Positions 7,667 to 15,458 of a stretch of DNA of 64,000 nucleotides are shown here, in pieces. The notes beneath the pieces are model-generated. The model made no database searches and had not been told where the DNA came from. It saw only the letters and a program-made list of their open reading frames with translations. The stretch is from Varibaculum timonense_A (GTDB taxonomy: Bacteria > Actinomycetota > Actinomycetes > Actinomycetales > Actinomycetaceae), in the NCBI RefSeq assembly GCF_027694345.1, contig NZ_JAQEVU010000004.1, forward strand, positions 173,087 to 237,086, written 5' to 3'. Every line of letters starts with the position of its first letter. The first letter of the stretch is position 1. A program made the translations under genes and the position numbers.

Positions 7667-8446
7667 ATGAATGATTCTCCCCTTACGATAGAAAAAGCTA
7701 GCGTTCATTTCGGTGACACCAAAGTTCTTGACGGGGTCTCCTTCGAGGTATCTCAAGGTAAAATTTTAGGTATCGCTGGTCCTAATGGTTCCGGGAAAAC
7801 TACCCTCATGAGAGCTATGTTCGCTGCACAAAAACTATCGGAGGGGAGAATTCTCCTCAGTGGGCAACCTTTAAACCAAATGCGTCCCGGTCAGGTTGCC
7901 CGGCGTATCGCAGTCGTTTCCCAATTTGAGCATGACATGGAAAGAACCCGCGTGCTCGATATTGTTCTCCTGGGACGATCCCCGCATCGTAAAGACATCC
8001 AAGGATATAGCGCAGCAGATCGAAAAATTTGTCAAGAAGCTCTCCACGCTGTTGGAATGAGCTATGCACAAGACCGTTACGTGGATACCCTTTCCGGTGG
8101 CGAACGTCAACGGGTACTAATTGCTCGCTCCCTCGCCCAACAGTGCAAATGTACGCTTCTAGACGAACCCACCAATCACCTAGACGTAAAGTACCAACAC
8201 CAAATTCTTAGCATCATTAAGAAAGTTAGCGATACAGCCGTCATAATTTTGCATGACCTTAACCTGGTAACCCGCTACTGCGACCAGGCAATTATTCTTA
8301 AAAATGGACGCCTGCACACACAAGGTATCCCCGAGGATATTCTCACTCCTGAACTCATCCACGATGTTTATGGAGTAAGCGCCAAAGAAGTCCAAGACGG
8401 AAACGTCAAACAATTTATTTTCAAACCATTGCCATCCACCACCTGA
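7667..8446 (+). CDS. FecE/FhuC-type ABC transporter ATPase
   Basis: This 259-residue cytosolic ATPase completes the uptake system. It has Walker A GPNGSGKTT (about residues 36-44), the Q-loop VVSQFEHD, signature LSGGERQRVLIARSLAQ (about 143-159), Walker B CTLLDEPTNHLD, and the H-loop ILHDLNL. VLLGRSPHR is typical of the iron-siderophore/cobalamin ATPase group. The gene begins 4 nt after the lipoprotein gene, so it is in the same operon. The stop codon lies inside a short palindrome CACCTGACAGGTG (8440-8452). Nothing about it departs from the family. Confidence 0.95.
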   Translation: MNDSPLTIEKASVHFGDTKVLDGVSFEVSQGKILGIAGPNGSGKTTLMRAMFAAQKLSEGRILLSGQPLNQMRPGQVARRIAVVSQFEHDMERTRVLDIVLLGRSPHRKDIQGYSAADRKICQEALHAVGMSYAQDRYVDTLSGGERQRVLIARSLAQQCKCTLLDEPTNHLDVKYQHQILSIIKKVSDTAVIILHDLNLVTRYCDQAIILKNGRLHTQGIPEDILTPELIHDVYGVSAKEVQDGNVKQFIFKPLPSTT

Positions 8447-8457
8447 CAGGTGAGCTA

Positions 8458-8724
8458 ATGTCTCAGGCTCTAACGGTGTACTGTAACCAGGAAAACACGC
8501 CCTCAACTGTGACCACGACCTTAGTAACCCAATCAACCGGTGACAGAGCGGTGGTATACGATCTTGCGGTGAAGAAAACTGACAGAGCTGCCATTGCCCT
8601 TGGTAACTGGATGCGCAACCGTAATACTGTTGAGTTCCTGGGAATTTGGCAGATTTCAAATAGTCCCGATTTGGGGGGAGTCTCTTTGCTGGGGGGATTA
8701 ATCCTTTGGGGGTTAATGCTTTAA
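8458..8724 (+). pseudogene. KilA-N domain gene remnant, 88 aa
   Basis: An 88-codon ORF starts 11 nt after the uptake ATPase with an AGGTGAG ribosome site. The stretch ALGNWMRNRNTVEFLGIW (about residues 47-64) is the conserved heart of phage- and bacterium-type KilA-N domains, normally followed by about 40 more conserved residues. Here those are missing: the sequence breaks off after SPDL into a Gly/Leu-rich run encoded by G-rich DNA and overlaps the end of the CDF transporter gene. The N-terminal part is also divergent. I read it as a truncated leftover of a mobile-element-associated gene. A short expressed protein cannot be excluded. Confidence 0.5.
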
Positions 8725-9618
8725 GAGTTCATGGGCAGCGTGCCCCTCGGGTTCGATTTGAAAAGTGCAGTGTTCGATTTTTCGCGGGAAATGAGTTTTC
8801 ATACAGGTTTCTACCTGGTGTAATACTTCGAGGGCGTGTCCATCTTTATAACACTGTTTAGCTATGATGATATGGGCTGACAGTAATACAGTGTGGGAAT
8901 TTAGGGGCCATACGTGCAGGTCGTGAAGTCCGGTAACATGGTCTACCCGCAAAATATGTTGGCGAATCTCCGCTACATTTAGTTCCTTGGGGGCGCGGTC
9001 AAGCAAAATCTCCCCTGCATCTTTGAGTAGTTTATAGCCGCGGGGCAACATGGCGGCAGCGATTAACAGAGAAATAACGGCATCAAAGCGGTTAATCCCA
9101 GTTAAACGAGTAACTATCCCTCCAGCAATTACCCCAACCGAGGAAATAGCATCTACGGTCACCTCTAGAAAGGCCGCGCGAATGTTTAAGTTATCCCGGT
9201 GACGTCCCGCCATTACCAGCATCGAAAGCAAGTTTCCCAGCAGACCCGCCACCGCCCAGGCTGCCATCTGGGTGCCATCAACCGGAATAGGGGTGATTAA
9301 ATGCGCAATCCCCTCATATCCAATGACAGCGCAAATGATGATAATCATGCCCGCCTGGATTCCGCCAGCAATTGCTTCTAACCGGGCATAACCATAGGTT
9401 AGAGCGTCCGTACTAGGGCGGGTCATTAAAGTGGCGGTAAAAGCAGCCAGTAATAGCCCCACAGAATCGATTGCCACATGACCGGTATCGGCAGCTAAAG
9501 CCAAAGAATGAGATAAAACCGCCCCGACTAGCTGGGCGAGAAGCACCCCAAAAGTTATCGCAGCTGCGATTAATAGCCGGGTACGAGTAGAGCCGGTGGT
9601 CGGAGAATGCTGATGCAA
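8713..9618 (-). CDS. Cation diffusion facilitator (CDF/CzcD-type) transporter
   Basis: This 301-residue protein has six predicted membrane helices and a C-terminal cytosolic domain of the CDF fold (LHVWPLNSHTVLLSAHI). It exports divalent metal ions, typically Zn(II), Cd(II) or Co(II), in exchange for protons. Helix 2 has the metal-site pattern HxxxD in GHVAIDS. The corresponding helix-5 site reads ExxxD (LEVTVDAISS) instead of the HxxxD of E. coli/Bacillus CzcD-like proteins, which may change metal preference. The N-terminus MHQHSPTT is His-containing but short. The gene converges on the KilA-N remnant and is divergent from purC. No metal-responsive operator is evident. Confidence 0.92.
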   Translation of the reverse strand: MHQHSPTTGSTRTRLLIAAAITFGVLLAQLVGAVLSHSLALAADTGHVAIDSVGLLLAAFTATLMTRPSTDALTYGYARLEAIAGGIQAGMIIIICAVIGYEGIAHLITPIPVDGTQMAAWAVAGLLGNLLSMLVMAGRHRDNLNIRAAFLEVTVDAISSVGVIAGGIVTRLTGINRFDAVISLLIAAAMLPRGYKLLKDAGEILLDRAPKELNVAEIRQHILRVDHVTGLHDLHVWPLNSHTVLLSAHIIIAKQCYKDGHALEVLHQVETCMKTHFPRKIEHCTFQIEPEGHAAHELLKH

Positions 9619-9742
9619 AGTTGTAACCTCTCGAATTGGGCAGTACCTGATAGTTAAGGTCGATACTTATTTAACCACACGGCTTTTCAACATTTAACCC
9701 CCACTCTCACATAGCTAAATAAAACATGTAAGAATGATAAAT

Positions 9743-10654
9743 ATGTCGTCAAGTAACACTCCGGCGCTGCGTGGATGGCGTCATCTGTTTTCTGGTAAAG
9801 AACGAGAAATCTATTACCCTGCGGGACAATCAACTTATGATTCAGAAACGGTTCTAATAGTTGCTACTGACCGTTTTAGCGCCTATGGTCAGGTTTTTCC
9901 TACGGAAATTCCCGGAAAAGGTCTTGCTCTAACCCAGCTAACGACCTGGTGGTTAGAACAGCTAGGGGACTGTATCCCAAATCATTTTCTGTCTACTTCC
10001 TCAGTGCCCGAGATGGTAGCGGGTCGTGCCATGATTTGCCGTCATCTCGATATGTACCCTTTGGAATGTCACGTATCCGGCTACCTAGTAGGGCAGGCAT
10101 GGCGCGAATATCAAGAAAAAGGCACAATCGCTGGGGTGCGTATGCCGGAGGGCTTACAGCGCGATCAAAAACTAGACAAACCAGTGTTTAACCCGGTAGC
10201 TAAAACTCAGATGGGTAGGCACGATAACAATGTTTCTTGGGAAGCATTACAGTCCCTGGTTGGTAGTGGACGGGTAGATAAAATAATCGAGTATTCCCTA
10301 GACCTTTATGACCGAGCCGCTAAAATCGCCTGGGAACGGGGAGTTATTTTAGGCTCCACCAAGTTTGAGTTCGGTTCAGCTCTGCCTTATGGAGGAGAGG
10401 CGGTGGTGTTAGGAGACGAGGTTCTCACTCCCGATTCTTCGCGGTTTTGGAATGCCGATAGCTACCAGGTGGGTAAACCCAACCCACAACTAGATTCCCA
10501 AATGCTACGTGACTGGGTGGATTCTGAAGAATGTCATTGGCAGCCGTACAAGTTGCAAACTCCCCCGAAGATTCCGGAATCTGTGGTGCAGCAGACAGCT
10601 AATCGCTATCAAGAGATTTATGAAACTTTAACTGGACGTACTCTCAACGAGTAG
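9743..10654 (+). CDS. purC: Phosphoribosylaminoimidazole-succinocarboxamide synthase (SAICAR synthetase)
   Basis: This is about 303 residues and catalyses the ATP-dependent addition of aspartate to CAIR in purine synthesis. Recognisable parts are the N-terminal lobe (SGKEREIYY, ATDRFSAYGQVFPTEIPGKG), the central PLECHVSGYLVGQAWREY, and the C-terminal FGSALPYGGEAVVLGDEVLTPDSSRFW. I chose ATG 9743 (MSSSNTPALRGW), which matches the usual start of actinobacterial PurC. An in-frame ATG at 9734 would add three residues. Neither has a clear ribosome site. No other purine genes are adjacent. guaB is about 39 kb away. Confidence 0.95.
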   Translation: MSSSNTPALRGWRHLFSGKEREIYYPAGQSTYDSETVLIVATDRFSAYGQVFPTEIPGKGLALTQLTTWWLEQLGDCIPNHFLSTSSVPEMVAGRAMICRHLDMYPLECHVSGYLVGQAWREYQEKGTIAGVRMPEGLQRDQKLDKPVFNPVAKTQMGRHDNNVSWEALQSLVGSGRVDKIIEYSLDLYDRAAKIAWERGVILGSTKFEFGSALPYGGEAVVLGDEVLTPDSSRFWNADSYQVGKPNPQLDSQMLRDWVDSEECHWQPYKLQTPPKIPESVVQQTANRYQEIYETLTGRTLNE

Positions 10655-10719
10655 CGGATTATCTATTAACAAGTTTATTCCACAGCTTTTGCAGCAGTTA
10701 TTAAATAAGCTAACAACCC

Positions 10720-10741
10720 TGTGGATAAAATCTGTGGATAA
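10720..10741. promoter_or_regulatory. Two DnaA-box-like sequences
   Basis: TGTGGATAA occurs twice (10720-10728 and 10733-10741), 13 bp apart in the same orientation. This is the perfect reverse complement of the DnaA box TTATCCACA. They lie in the gene-free stretch 10655-10997 with partial relatives nearby (GGGGATAAC at 10885 and 10895). No dnaA, dnaN or gyr genes are close, so this is unlikely to be oriC. A DnaA titration or control site is possible, as is chance. Confidence 0.4.
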
Positions 10742-10790
10742 CTTTTTCCTTGAGTTTATCCCTAAGGGTTCTGTCAAATTATTATTGCTC

Positions 10791-10813
10791 ACCCTCAAGT
10801 AAACCTTGAGGGT
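10791..10813. repeat. Perfect 9-bp inverted repeat (hairpin)
   Basis: ACCCTCAAG and CTTGAGGGT flank a 5-nt loop. A second short hairpin (CGCAGC/GCTGCG, 10835-10853) follows. They are about 140 nt downstream of purC and could end its transcript, although no T-run follows. Confidence 0.4.
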
Positions 10814-10915
10814 AGAGGCGGTTTTGTGTGTTACCGCAGCTCTTTAGGCTGCGAGATTGTTAGTTGGGGTATTTACCCTAATCCTGGGGATAACTGGGGA
10901 TAACCAGCAGGAAAA

Positions 10916-10954
10916 GAGGGCGGATTCGGCAACTAATTTACCAAATCCGCCCTC
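10916..10954. terminator. Hairpin terminator candidate
   Basis: GAGGGCGGATT (10916-10926) and AATCCGCCCTC (10944-10954) form a perfect 11-bp stem with a 17-nt loop. On the minus strand the stem is followed by CTTTTC. It lies 44 nt beyond the stop of the YeaQ/GlsB-like gene and may also stop purC transcripts from the other side. Confidence 0.55.
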
Positions 10955-10997
10955 GATTAAAATCCTTATCAGCGTGTCAAACGCTAAGGCTCAAAGA

Positions 10998-11252
10998 CTA
11001 GCCATTCTTGGGGCGTCCCCGAAGACCCAAGTACAAGGAAATCAGAGCCACCGCGATTACAATCGCAACAATGAAGCTAATTACCGAATGACCATCACCA
11101 ATTAGTTTAACGAGAAGCCAATCAGACAGCCCCGCCGAAACCATACCGATAATAATGGTGATTAGCATCCCCATGTTTTGCTCGCCCTTCATAAATAGCC
11201 GAGCTAAAGCGCCAATAATACCGCCAGCAATAATTGCACCAATCCAACCCAT
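10998..11252 (-). CDS. GlsB/YeaQ/YmgE-family stress-associated membrane protein
   Basis: This 84-residue protein has three Gly-rich hydrophobic helices (MGWIGAIIAGGIIGALARLFMKG, MGMLITIIIGMVSAGLSDWLL, ISFIVAIVIAVALISLYLGL) and a short basic tail. This is the pattern of transglycosylase-associated/GlsB proteins, which are small inner-membrane proteins induced in acid or envelope stress in several bacteria. Their molecular function is not settled. AGGAGA precedes the ATG by about 5 nt. It stands alone, with a hairpin terminator candidate downstream. Confidence 0.85.
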   Translation of the reverse strand: MGWIGAIIAGGIIGALARLFMKGEQNMGMLITIIIGMVSAGLSDWLLVKLIGDGHSVISFIVAIVIAVALISLYLGLRGRPKNG

Positions 11253-11438
11253 AATCTTCTCCTGTATTAATCGTGATTTCTCTTCGTAAATCGTTGGTTG
11301 TACCTTTCCGGTTTAACACTTCCCCGTAGGCAATGTCCAAGGTTATCGCTAGTAATGAAAAAACTATGACCCGCAATTCTTTTGCTGCGAAGACTGTAAA
11401 ACCAGCCTTCACCTGCTCATTAAGCTGCGTGAAGGTGT

Positions 11439-12272
11439 CTATGGATTCAAATCCACGAATAGGGCGCGGTGATCAGAAATCGGCATTTTAATATTTTCGG
11501 CTGATACAACCTGACAGTGAGGGGGTGCTAGAACGTGATCTATTTGAAAACTGGGTTGGTTCGCAGGATAAGTCAAAGCATCAGCGATAGTTAAATAGGG
11601 AAATATGTCACGTACCGCATCATTGCGTAAATTGAAATCCCCAGCTAGCACTGGGGTAGCGCTACCAGCTAAAGCACATAAACCCTGCCAAGAACGACCT
11701 AGCTGATTTGCCGCAGTAACAGACCCTAACTCCAGGTGCGTGCAACCCAGCAGGAAGCTACCCTGTTTAGTTAAAACCTCTGCCCCTAATAGGTTGCGGG
11801 TTTGTCCCCCATAAAAACTCCAGTTGCGCATATCCCAACCGTTAATAGTGATGCGAGGCGGAGCTGCTCCCAGTTTTGCACTCACCCAGCGGCGCACCGG
11901 ATGCGGGGTGAGAATCCCCAGCCCGTATCCACCAACCAAAGGACGGTCAGCGCGAAAAGGGTTAAATAAATTTGTCTTTACAGATTTGGGAAGCGCAACC
12001 GGTAAGCGCACCCCTAAAACTACCTGACCGGCAAAAAACCCTAAAAAACGATAGTGCCAGGTAGTCCCAGTTTCCTGACTTAAAGCATGGGCAAGGGCGC
12101 GGGTTTGGTTACTAAAACCAGTGTGTAGCTGATAAAAATCAACTTCTTGCAGACAAATAGCGTCCGCTTGGTAAGAAGCAAACTGCTTAGCCAAATCATG
12201 CCAACAATCCTGGCTCGGCTCTACGCCCTTAGCAGGAGTGCCATGTTGCAGATTAGCGCTGATAATCCGCAT
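11439..12272 (-). CDS. Endonuclease/exonuclease/phosphatase-fold hydrolase
   Basis: This 277-residue protein is of the DNase I/sphingomyelinase fold. Visible motifs in order: SANLQHG near the N-terminus, AICLQEVDF (metal-binding Glu), GCTHLELGS (catalytic His), VLAGDFNLRNDA (Asp/Asn), and a C-terminal ISDHRALFVDL (SDH catalytic His). No signal peptide or membrane segment is seen, so it is probably cytosolic. Substrate could be DNA, a phospholipid or a phosphoester and cannot be chosen from sequence. Its ATG (12272) lies 20 nt inside the end of msrB, so the two are translationally coupled. Confidence 0.85.
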   Translation of the reverse strand: MRIISANLQHGTPAKGVEPSQDCWHDLAKQFASYQADAICLQEVDFYQLHTGFSNQTRALAHALSQETGTTWHYRFLGFFAGQVVLGVRLPVALPKSVKTNLFNPFRADRPLVGGYGLGILTPHPVRRWVSAKLGAAPPRITINGWDMRNWSFYGGQTRNLLGAEVLTKQGSFLLGCTHLELGSVTAANQLGRSWQGLCALAGSATPVLAGDFNLRNDAVRDIFPYLTIADALTYPANQPSFQIDHVLAPPHCQVVSAENIKMPISDHRALFVDLNP

Positions 12273-12675
12273 TATCGTCCGCCTTGAAGTCTAGGCAGAT
12301 AGAGTTAATGCAATAGCGCTGCCCCCCAGGCATATCGGGAGCGTCCTCGAACACGTGCCCCAGGTGGCTTTCACAGTTAGCGCAACGCACCTCGGTTCTA
12401 ATCATCCCATGCGAAGAATCTTGGTGATAGGTGACTGCTGCGTCCTCGGGCTGGAAAAATGCGGGCCAACCACAATGAGAATCAAACTTGGTGGTGGAGC
12501 TAAAGAGCTGTGCCCCGCAGGCTCGGCAACGATAAATTCCTACCCGATTCTCATGGAGATACTCTCCGGTTCCGGGACGCTCAGTACCGGCTTGCCGCAA
12601 AACGTGGTATTCGTTTGCGTCTAGACGCTGACGCCAATCGGCCTCGCTCGCGGTGTGAGGATCAAAGTTACTCAT
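12253..12675 (-). CDS. msrB: Peptide-methionine (R)-S-oxide reductase
   Basis: This protein of about 140 residues reduces methionine-R-sulfoxide in proteins. Zn-binding CxxC pairs are seen in YRCRACGAQLF and RCANCESHLGH. The catalytic Cys is in GGQRYCINSICLDF. I start it at ATG 12675 (MSNFDPHTASEADWRQRL), preceded by AAAGG. An upstream in-frame ATG at 12756 would overlap the channel gene by 74 nt and adds residues not typical of MsrB. It is downstream of the MscS-type channel and overlaps the following hydrolase gene. Confidence 0.94.
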   Translation of the reverse strand: MSNFDPHTASEADWRQRLDANEYHVLRQAGTERPGTGEYLHENRVGIYRCRACGAQLFSSTTKFDSHCGWPAFFQPEDAAVTYHQDSSHGMIRTEVRCANCESHLGHVFEDAPDMPGGQRYCINSICLDFKADDNADYQR

Positions 12676-12682
12676 TGGAATC

Positions 12683-13867
12683 TTAACCTTTCTGTGGATT
12701 GTTTTCACCAGCCAACTTACGTGCCAGGCGGTGTACTTCTTCATCGGAACGCTCACGGCTCAGGTAACGAACCTCTTGCGGTTGAATTCGGCGGGAAACT
12801 AGCGCCCAGGGGACTTCTTTCACTAACCATTGAATTAATTGTTCTCGCAGGTAACAGCGAAGTATCCAAAGGTTAGAGCTGTCGGCAGCGGACACAGAAA
12901 TCCGGACTGTCTGGCAATCGGGGCTCATATCAGAGACTTCGACGCTAGCGCTGCGACCATCCCAAAGTTCGGTGCCGGAAAGCAATAAATCAACTTGAGC
13001 GCGAATCGAATCGATAGGCGCTGAATAATCCAATTGCAGTTCCACTATCCCTAACTGCTGACTATGCTTGCGTGTCCAATTCTCAAATTTCTGTTGGGTG
13101 AAATGCGTAGAGGGAACAATCATTCGCCGCTCATCATAGAGGCTCAACACCACGTAGGTAAGCGTAATTTCCTCTACTGTCCCCAGTTCTTTAGTGCCGT
13201 CTAACCCCGGAACCTGAACTTTGTCTCCTACCCGCAGAGCATCCGATAGGGCGAGCTGTAAACCAGCAAACACGTTAGCCAAAGTAGATTGAGCAGCCAA
13301 GGTAGCCACAATCGAGGCGACACCGGCAGAAGCTAACATAGAGCTCATTGCCACCTGAGCTGAGGGGAAAGTCAAAATAGCGCTAGCAATTCCCACTACC
13401 ACTACAACTGCTTGTAAAACCCGGCGAATAACTTGCGCCTGAGTAAGCATCTTAGAGCGGTTGCGAGAAGGCTTATCTTGGTTAGCTTTGACCGCCACGT
13501 CCTCTATCAGATAGCAGATGCGCGTAGTGAGGAACGTTAATACCAAAATAACCGCTATCAGCAGTCCATGGCTAAACCGCCCAATGCCAGTCGAACTCTC
13601 GATATTTAGACCCGAGGTAGTGTATTTCCAGCCCAAATAGGCACCGAGGATAATCATCGTCAGGTAAAAGGCGCGGGTGGCGCGGTCGAGAATCAGTTTA
13701 GTGAGTGGCTCGCGCCTGGCGAGTAGTTTCAAAATTGCGGTAGTGATTAGCGCCAAGATAATCCCGGCGACTACCCCTATCCCCATACCGGCCAGACTCG
13801 TTAGCCAGTCGAATACTTGCTCGACAGTTTCGTCAGACGGGGAAGCCTCCCAAGGGTGCAGCTGCAT
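12683..13867 (-). CDS. MscS-family mechanosensitive ion channel
   Basis: This 394-residue protein starts with three predicted membrane helices (GMGIGVVAGIILALITTAILKLL; AFYLTMIILGAYLGW; LLIAVILVLTFLTT), then a fourth leading into the pore-lining region (MSSMLASAGVASIVATLAAQSTLANVFAGLQLALSD). The beta-domain follows (LRVGDKVQVPG...GTVEEITLTYVVLSLYDERRMIVPSTHF). These are the MscS channel core features. It would release solutes on membrane tension after hypo-osmotic shock. It heads a minus-strand run with msrB and the hydrolase gene. Confidence 0.92.
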   Translation of the reverse strand: MQLHPWEASPSDETVEQVFDWLTSLAGMGIGVVAGIILALITTAILKLLARREPLTKLILDRATRAFYLTMIILGAYLGWKYTTSGLNIESSTGIGRFSHGLLIAVILVLTFLTTRICYLIEDVAVKANQDKPSRNRSKMLTQAQVIRRVLQAVVVVVGIASAILTFPSAQVAMSSMLASAGVASIVATLAAQSTLANVFAGLQLALSDALRVGDKVQVPGLDGTKELGTVEEITLTYVVLSLYDERRMIVPSTHFTQQKFENWTRKHSQQLGIVELQLDYSAPIDSIRAQVDLLLSGTELWDGRSASVEVSDMSPDCQTVRISVSAADSSNLWILRCYLREQLIQWLVKEVPWALVSRRIQPQEVRYLSRERSDEEVHRLARKLAGENNPQKG

Positions 13868-14032
13868 ACCTCTAGATTACGGTTTGCAGCCAAAAAATGC
13901 AGTTCTTAAAGAGTAAAATAGAGGGTAGGTCGCAGTTGTGAGAGGCTTCATAGGAAATCGCTTTGCCTTTGCTTGCCTTTGCCCGGTAAAGTTATTCAAG
14001 TCTGAGCCGAGGTCTTTGGACCAGGCCGCGAG

Positions 14033-14105
14033 GCCCCCATCGTCTAGAGGCCTAGGACACCGCCCTTTCACGGCGGCGGCACGGGTTCGAATCCCGTTGG
14101 GGGTA
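14033..14105 (+). tRNA. tRNA-Glu (anticodon TTC)
   Basis: This 73-nt cloverleaf has acceptor stem GCCCCCA/TGGGGGT with discriminator A and anticodon arm CCGCC-CTTTCAC-GGCGG (TTC). The T arm contains GGGTTCGAATCCC. No CCA is encoded. It is the first of three adjacent tRNAs. Confidence 0.97.
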
Positions 14106-14139
14106 CGATCTGCCGGAAGGTGGAAACATAAAAGAATAT

Positions 14140-14213
14140 GGCCCAGTGGCGCAGTTGGTTAGCGCGCCGCCCTGTCACGGCGGAGGTCGCGGGTTCAAGT
14201 CCCGTCTGGGTCG
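14140..14213 (+). tRNA. tRNA-Asp (anticodon GTC)
   Basis: This 74-nt cloverleaf has acceptor stem GGCCCAG/CTGGGTC, discriminator G, and anticodon arm CCGCC-CTGTCAC-GGCGG (GTC). The T arm contains GGGTTCAAGTCCC. It lies 34 nt after tRNA-Glu. Confidence 0.97.
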
Positions 14214-14231
14214 CAGGTCTTATCGACCCTA

Positions 14232-14304
14232 GGCTCTGTAGCTCAGTTGGGAGAGCGTTCGACTGAAAATCGAAAGGTCACCGGATCGATGCCGGTCGGA
14301 GCCA
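14232..14304 (+). tRNA. tRNA-Phe (anticodon GAA)
   Basis: This 73-nt cloverleaf has acceptor stem GGCTCTG/CGGAGCC, discriminator A, followed by an encoded CCA (14305-14307). The anticodon loop CTGAAAAT gives GAA. The D arm is AGCTCAGTTGGGAGAGC. It is the third tRNA of the cluster, ending just before thiL on the other strand. Confidence 0.97.
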
Positions 14305-14311
14305 CCACGTC

Positions 14312-15448
14312 TTAGCTAGCTTTATTTTCGGAAGCAAAATGATCCCATCCGCTCTGATAGCTGCTTTTCCCATCCACTAATAGGAACGCTCCACCATGTT
14401 GGCTACCAATGTCGCCGTTGTTCGCACAAAAGCTAGTATCGTCGATATCTACGGATTCAAATCCGTTGGTACTGCCTAGAGACTTTCCAGTTCCGGGCAA
14501 GGCTACCACCTCGCCAATAGGGATAAAACCAGGAACTGAAAAACCGGGAGGAGCACTGCACAGCAACCCGTGATCTTCGCCGCCTCCCAGTACCCAATCC
14601 CAGCTATCCCTATTAAGAACCTGAGCCAGTCCCGCCAGTCGCTGCGCATATTTAGCTAGCTTAGCGGTCTGCAAATTGATAACCACCCCGGAAGCAGCAG
14701 CGATTTTAGCGCCGTCACGGCTGAGACCATCGGAAATGTCCATAAGGGCGTGTGCTCCGCTAGCAGCTAACTGGGCAGCTAGACAGGCGGGAATTACCGG
14801 AACCTGGTAGCGGGAAATAACTTCTTGCGCGAGTTGGACTAACTCCTCAGGGAGGGCGGATTTAACCGAATCCGGGTTTCCAAAGCGTTCCAGCAAGGCT
14901 AATCCGGCGGCAGAATAGCCTAGGTTGCCCGCGAAATAAACCAGGTCGCCCGCTTTAGCTCCGGAGCGTAAAAGCGGGGTGCGTCCTTGCAAATCTCCAA
15001 TAACCGTAACCGCTACTTGCAGACAAGGTCCGGAAGACAAATCCCCTCCAACTAGGGCGTATCCATAGCTTTCCAGCCCGCAAGCCAAACCGGTAGCCAG
15101 GGAGTGTATATCTGCTTTACCCATATCTTTAGGAATCGTAACTGCGGCCACTGCACTGTGGGCCGATGCCCCCATAGCCGCAATGTCGGCAGCGTTTTGG
15201 GCGGCAGCACGCCTGCCGATTTGTTCCAGGCTCATCCAATCACGGCGAAAATGCACTCCCTCTACCAATACATCGGTAGAAACTACACTGTTCCCATCGG
15301 GGTGTTTCAGTACCGCGCAGTCGTCTCCGGAACCTACTAGCACCCGAGAATGAACTCGCAGCGTTTGGGTAAAATCAGCAATCAGCTTATCCTCGGGAGT
15401 AACCGGAGGAAATGCACTGTATCTGGCTTTCGGGTCGGTAATACTCAT
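14312..15448 (-). CDS. thiL: Thiamine-monophosphate kinase
   Basis: This 378-residue protein of the PurM/AIR-synthase-like fold phosphorylates thiamine monophosphate to the diphosphate cofactor. Motifs: GSGDDCAVLKHPDG (metal/ATP site), VVSTDVLVEGVHFRRDWMS, NAADIAAMGASA, ALVGGDLSSGP, LMDISDGLSRDGAKIAAASG, and VLGGGEDHGLL. It is longer than the usual 320-330 residues because of a C-terminal tail of about 50 residues of no recognised domain. The tail may include a late stop or start differences rather than function. It lies 10 nt downstream of tatC. Confidence 0.93.
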   Translation of the reverse strand: MSITDPKARYSAFPPVTPEDKLIADFTQTLRVHSRVLVGSGDDCAVLKHPDGNSVVSTDVLVEGVHFRRDWMSLEQIGRRAAAQNAADIAAMGASAHSAVAAVTIPKDMGKADIHSLATGLACGLESYGYALVGGDLSSGPCLQVAVTVIGDLQGRTPLLRSGAKAGDLVYFAGNLGYSAAGLALLERFGNPDSVKSALPEELVQLAQEVISRYQVPVIPACLAAQLAASGAHALMDISDGLSRDGAKIAAASGVVINLQTAKLAKYAQRLAGLAQVLNRDSWDWVLGGGEDHGLLCSAPPGFSVPGFIPIGEVVALPGTGKSLGSTNGFESVDIDDTSFCANNGDIGSQHGGAFLLVDGKSSYQSGWDHFASENKAS

Positions 15449-15458
15449 GCCTGACAGC

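Noticed and set aside
8180..8659. 159-codon minus-strand ORF over the uptake ATPase and KilA-N remnant
   Set aside because: No family features and antisense to a well-supported ATPase.
10655..10997. Replication origin
   Set aside because: Two DnaA boxes only, no AT-rich unwinding element and none of the usual origin genes nearby.
11122..11412. 96-codon ORF overlapping the YeaQ/GlsB-like gene
   Set aside because: Its second half is an out-of-frame reading of the small membrane protein, which has a proper ribosome site.
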